Below are positions 61,669 through 64,000 of a DNA stretch of 64,000 bases, piece after piece. The position numbers and the translations under genes are program-made. Under the pieces are notes generated by a model that saw only the letters and a list, made by a program, of their open reading frames with translations, did not search any database and was not told the origin of the DNA. The DNA is taken from contig JANQQU010000093.1 of NCBI GenBank assembly GCA_028284905.1, forward strand, positions 328,384 through 392,383, in the 5' to 3' direction. Within the stretch, counting starts at the first letter, position 1; every line of letters starts with the position of its first letter. Origin of the DNA: Calditrichia bacterium. Lineage in GTDB: Bacteria; Calditrichota; Calditrichia; RBG-13-44-9; J075.

Positions 61669-63762
61669 ATGGCCATTCGTATAGCTCCTCTTTTCGTTTG
61701 CCTGATGACGGTGCTCATCCTGGCGCAATCCACGCCGATCGATCCGGGAAATATTACCATTGTTCGTGATCAATGGGGCGTGCCGCATATCTATTCCAAA
61801 ACGGATGCTGAGGCGGCATACGGATTGGCGTGGGCCCATGCTGAGGATGATTTCGAATCTATCCAGATCACCCTGCTGGCCGTAAAGGGGCTCCTCGCCT
61901 CGGTGAAGGGAAAAGATGGCGCCATTCTCGATGTGCTTGCCTTTCTGCTCGATACCGGAGAAAGGGTTGAAGCGGAATATGAAGAAAGCTTCTCGCCAAA
62001 GTTTAAAGCCGTGCTCGATGGTTACGTTCAAGGAATTAATGATTATGCGGAAAAATATCCCGGCGAACGGCTGCACAAGAAAGCGTTCCCGGTAACAACG
62101 AGAGATTTAATCAAGGGATATACGGTGGCAATGGCGTTGATGACGAATGTCCAGTTCGATGTGCAACGTATTTTCGGGAACAAGGTGAATATGCAGACCG
62201 AGCGGGAAATTGCCCGGGGATCGAATGCGATTGCGGTCAGTCGCCGGAAAACAACCGATGGGAAAACCTATCTGGCAGTCAATTCCCATCAACCGCTGGA
62301 AGGCCCGTTTTCCTGGTACGAAGTGCATATCGATACAGAAGAAGGCTGGCATTTTCTCGGTGCCACTTTCCCCGGAGGGGTAACGCCTTTTCACGGCACG
62401 AATGAACACCTGGGCTGGGCGCATACGTTGAATCACCCGGATTTGAGCGATGTCTATCAGTTAACGATGCATCCGGAGGAGAAAGAGACCTATCTTTTCG
62501 ACGGAGAATGGTTGCCGTTGGAAAAGCGCAAGTTAAAATTGGGCGTGAAAATCTGGTGGTTTCTGAAATTCCCTTTTCGGCAGACATTTTACCGCAGTAA
62601 ATACGGAACGACCATCAAAAACAAACAAGGTTATTTTGCCCTGCGGATGCCGGCAGCGTTGGAATTTCGCGCGGCGGAGCAATGGTATTGGATGACGAAG
62701 TCCCGCAATTTTCAGGAATTTCAGGATGCGTTGGCGATGCAAGGCAGTGCCGGCATTAATACTGTTTACGCGGATCGGGAAGATAATATCTATTATATTT
62801 CGAACGGACTATTGCCAAAGCGCGACCCCTCTTTTGCCTGGAAAAAAACATTGCCGGGAGACACCAGCGCTACTTTATGGGCGGAAGAATTTTATCCGTT
62901 GAGTGAATTGCCGCAATTGCAAAATCCCGCCAGCGGTTATCTCTTTAATATGAATAATACCCCCTTCAATGCGACGGCAACTGATGATAATCTCCGCCCG
63001 GTCGATTTTCCGGCAGCGATGGGATATAAATTGCATGACAGCGCCCGCAGCCTGCGATTTATGAAGCTAATGGAAAATTACCAGCAACTGTCTTACGAAG
63101 ACTTCAAGCGGATTAAATACGACCTGAAATACCCGGAACCGTTATCGACAATTAATATGGCCAATCTGGAGAGAATATTACAGTTGGACCCGGAACAGTT
63201 TCCGGAAATTCGTGAAGTAATTGCTGCTTTGAAAAAATGGGATCGCAGCACTGATGTCGATAATCGTCAGGCGGCAATATTCACCCTGGCGATTCAGTTC
63301 CTTATCAAACATTTGACGGATGAGGGCATCGTGGATCAATACAATACATTACCGGATGATACCTATGCTGCCGCTCTGGAATTTGCGCAAAAGCATCTGC
63401 GGAAACATTTTAAATCTCTGGAAATTCCCCTCGGCGAGCTGCAGGTGCATGTGCGTGGTAAGGAAGAATTTCCGATTTGGGGAGGTTACGATATTCTGGC
63501 CCAGATGTACCCTGTAAAATATAAGAAAGGGAAATACCGCAGCTATGCCGGAGAGTCATACATCCAAATGCTTCGTTACAGTCGCGATGGGGTAGAGGTC
63601 GAGACTATTAATAGCTATGGCGCTTCCAATCGCCCGGAAAGTCCGCACTATGCTGATCAGATTCCGCTGTATTTAAAGCAACAGCTCAAACCTATGACCC
63701 TGGACAAGGATAAAATTTTCGAATCCGCGAAAGCAATTTATCACCCGGGGGAAAAGCACTGA
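61669..63762 (+). CDS. Penicillin acylase-family N-terminal nucleophile hydrolase
   Basis: Secreted Ntn-hydrolase of 697 residues (family of penicillin G acylases and AHL acylases), made as a precursor that self-cleaves before a Ser. Signal peptide ~1-20; alpha chain ITIVRDQWGVPHIYSKTDAEAAYGLAWAHAEDDF (~27-60); the cleavage site is G/SNAIAVSRRKT (~184-195) with the nucleophilic Ser in GSNA; beta chain with GTNEHLGWAHTLNHPDLSDVYQL (~244-266) and AGINTVYADREDNIYYISNG. It would hydrolyse an amide in a periplasmic substrate (acyl-homoserine lactone or beta-lactam-like). AGGA precedes ATG. Confidence 0.92.
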   Translation: MAIRIAPLFVCLMTVLILAQSTPIDPGNITIVRDQWGVPHIYSKTDAEAAYGLAWAHAEDDFESIQITLLAVKGLLASVKGKDGAILDVLAFLLDTGERVEAEYEESFSPKFKAVLDGYVQGINDYAEKYPGERLHKKAFPVTTRDLIKGYTVAMALMTNVQFDVQRIFGNKVNMQTEREIARGSNAIAVSRRKTTDGKTYLAVNSHQPLEGPFSWYEVHIDTEEGWHFLGATFPGGVTPFHGTNEHLGWAHTLNHPDLSDVYQLTMHPEEKETYLFDGEWLPLEKRKLKLGVKIWWFLKFPFRQTFYRSKYGTTIKNKQGYFALRMPAALEFRAAEQWYWMTKSRNFQEFQDALAMQGSAGINTVYADREDNIYYISNGLLPKRDPSFAWKKTLPGDTSATLWAEEFYPLSELPQLQNPASGYLFNMNNTPFNATATDDNLRPVDFPAAMGYKLHDSARSLRFMKLMENYQQLSYEDFKRIKYDLKYPEPLSTINMANLERILQLDPEQFPEIREVIAALKKWDRSTDVDNRQAAIFTLAIQFLIKHLTDEGIVDQYNTLPDDTYAAALEFAQKHLRKHFKSLEIPLGELQVHVRGKEEFPIWGGYDILAQMYPVKYKKGKYRSYAGESYIQMLRYSRDGVEVETINSYGASNRPESPHYADQIPLYLKQQLKPMTLDKDKIFESAKAIYHPGEKH

Positions 63763-64000
63763 GTTATCAGGGGCTTTTCCTGAAAAATTTCCAGCAAGTG
63801 ATTTCCATGAATTGATTCGGATTAAGTAAGCAGGCAAAAATATTTAGGTGATGACCAAATAGCCTGTTTTTCCTTATATCATTTGCCCATTTGCAAATCT
63901 AGGTAGTCACCCGTTTTGCTGTTGTTTTTTAATAGGTATCGTTTTTAGCAATTCTCTAACAGTCCATTGGTGATCAGTAATTTTGGCGGCCATTGCCGGT
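63763..64000 (+). other. Window-end spacer with dispersed repeat
   Basis: No gene seen. 63825-63897 is the second copy of the 4297 element; TTTGCCCA and TTTGCAAA octamers occur at 63882-63897. Confidence 0.5.
63825..63897 (+). repeat. Dispersed repeat, copy B
   Basis: Closely matches 4297-4370 (AGTAAGC, then AAAAATATTT, GTGAT, ATAG, CTGT, ending TTTGCCCATTTG). Copy A lies inside the efflux operon, copy B downstream of the acylase gene. Confidence 0.65.

Noticed and set aside
1..64000. Search for tRNA, rRNA and CRISPR arrays
   Set aside because: No T-loop-type GGTTCGAATCC with acceptor pairing, no conserved rRNA segments, and the tandem arrays have 7-8 bp units without spacers, so they are not CRISPRs.

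Overview
The window looks like a chromosome segment of a free-living Gram-negative bacterium of the FCB side of the tree (Calditrichota / KSB1 / Ignavibacteria-like). The reasoning is: three large secreted proteins (ends 14032, 27490, 43225) finish in the YPNPFNP...SGIYIY type C-terminal domain used as a type IX secretion / FlgD-like sorting module; there are outer-membrane barrel proteins, lipoproteins and propeller-type hybrid sensor kinases typical of that group; Shine-Dalgarno sites are mostly strong. GC is moderate. The phylum is inference; no rRNA, tRNA or CRISPR array was seen.

Layout. 105-2947: a secreted hypothetical, a flavodoxin-like protein and a ComB-like phosphatase. 3175-7854 (minus): a MacAB-type export operon (ATPase, two FtsX/MacB permeases, membrane fusion protein). 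8151-13449 (plus): a TPR/FG-GAP lipoprotein and a sodium:solute symporter. 14032-20618: a subtilisin with PKD domains and a DUF5916-like surface protein, divergently transcribed around a 0.7 kb spacer with a possible three-way-junction RNA. 21043-23184 (minus): a compact three-gene cassette with its own promoter and terminator, encoding a tyrosine-recombinase-like protein lacking the catalytic residues, a four-helix membrane protein with a C-terminal HTH, and a small hydrophilic protein. 23427-27161: a CHAT-STAND-TPR protein with a changed CHAT histidine. 27490-31064: an Asp-box propeller secreted protein and a C-terminally truncated LacI-type regulator. 31369-33351: NhaA with a leader that looks like a riboswitch/attenuator, and an MpsC (DUF2294) protein. 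33553-40306: a probable operon of a small protein, a matrixin-like metalloprotease and a one-protein hybrid two-component system. 40436-44886: a small membrane protein, DUF58 protein, thioredoxin reductase and a beta-helix secreted protein. 45186-52145: a DUF4062-TM-DUF2914 protein and a three-gene phosphorelay cluster. 52432-56026: a membrane protein and two oxidoreductases. 56279-63762: an Omp85-like barrel, a lipoprotein with an atypical-kinase (HipA/PI3K-like) signature, adenylate kinase, RlmN and a penicillin-acylase-family hydrolase.

The most unusual property of the window is between the genes. At least a dozen intergenic loci carry degenerate tandem arrays with a strict 7- or 8-bp period but different unit sequences (GTTGATC/GTTGTTC, AACTGAT, GGAATGC, TCTGAAC, TTTGCNNA, CCTAAACC), most of them starting or ending within a few bases of a stop codon, several as inverted pairs around a GGCGGATC/GATCCGCC hairpin. 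In addition a 19-bp element (consensus TGTAAYGCCNNNGGCRTAW) occurs five times, a structured element of about 73 bp occurs twice, and a 41-bp palindromic element occurs twice. Together these make up a rich, mostly 3'-end-associated repeat landscape that ordinary gene annotation does not explain.
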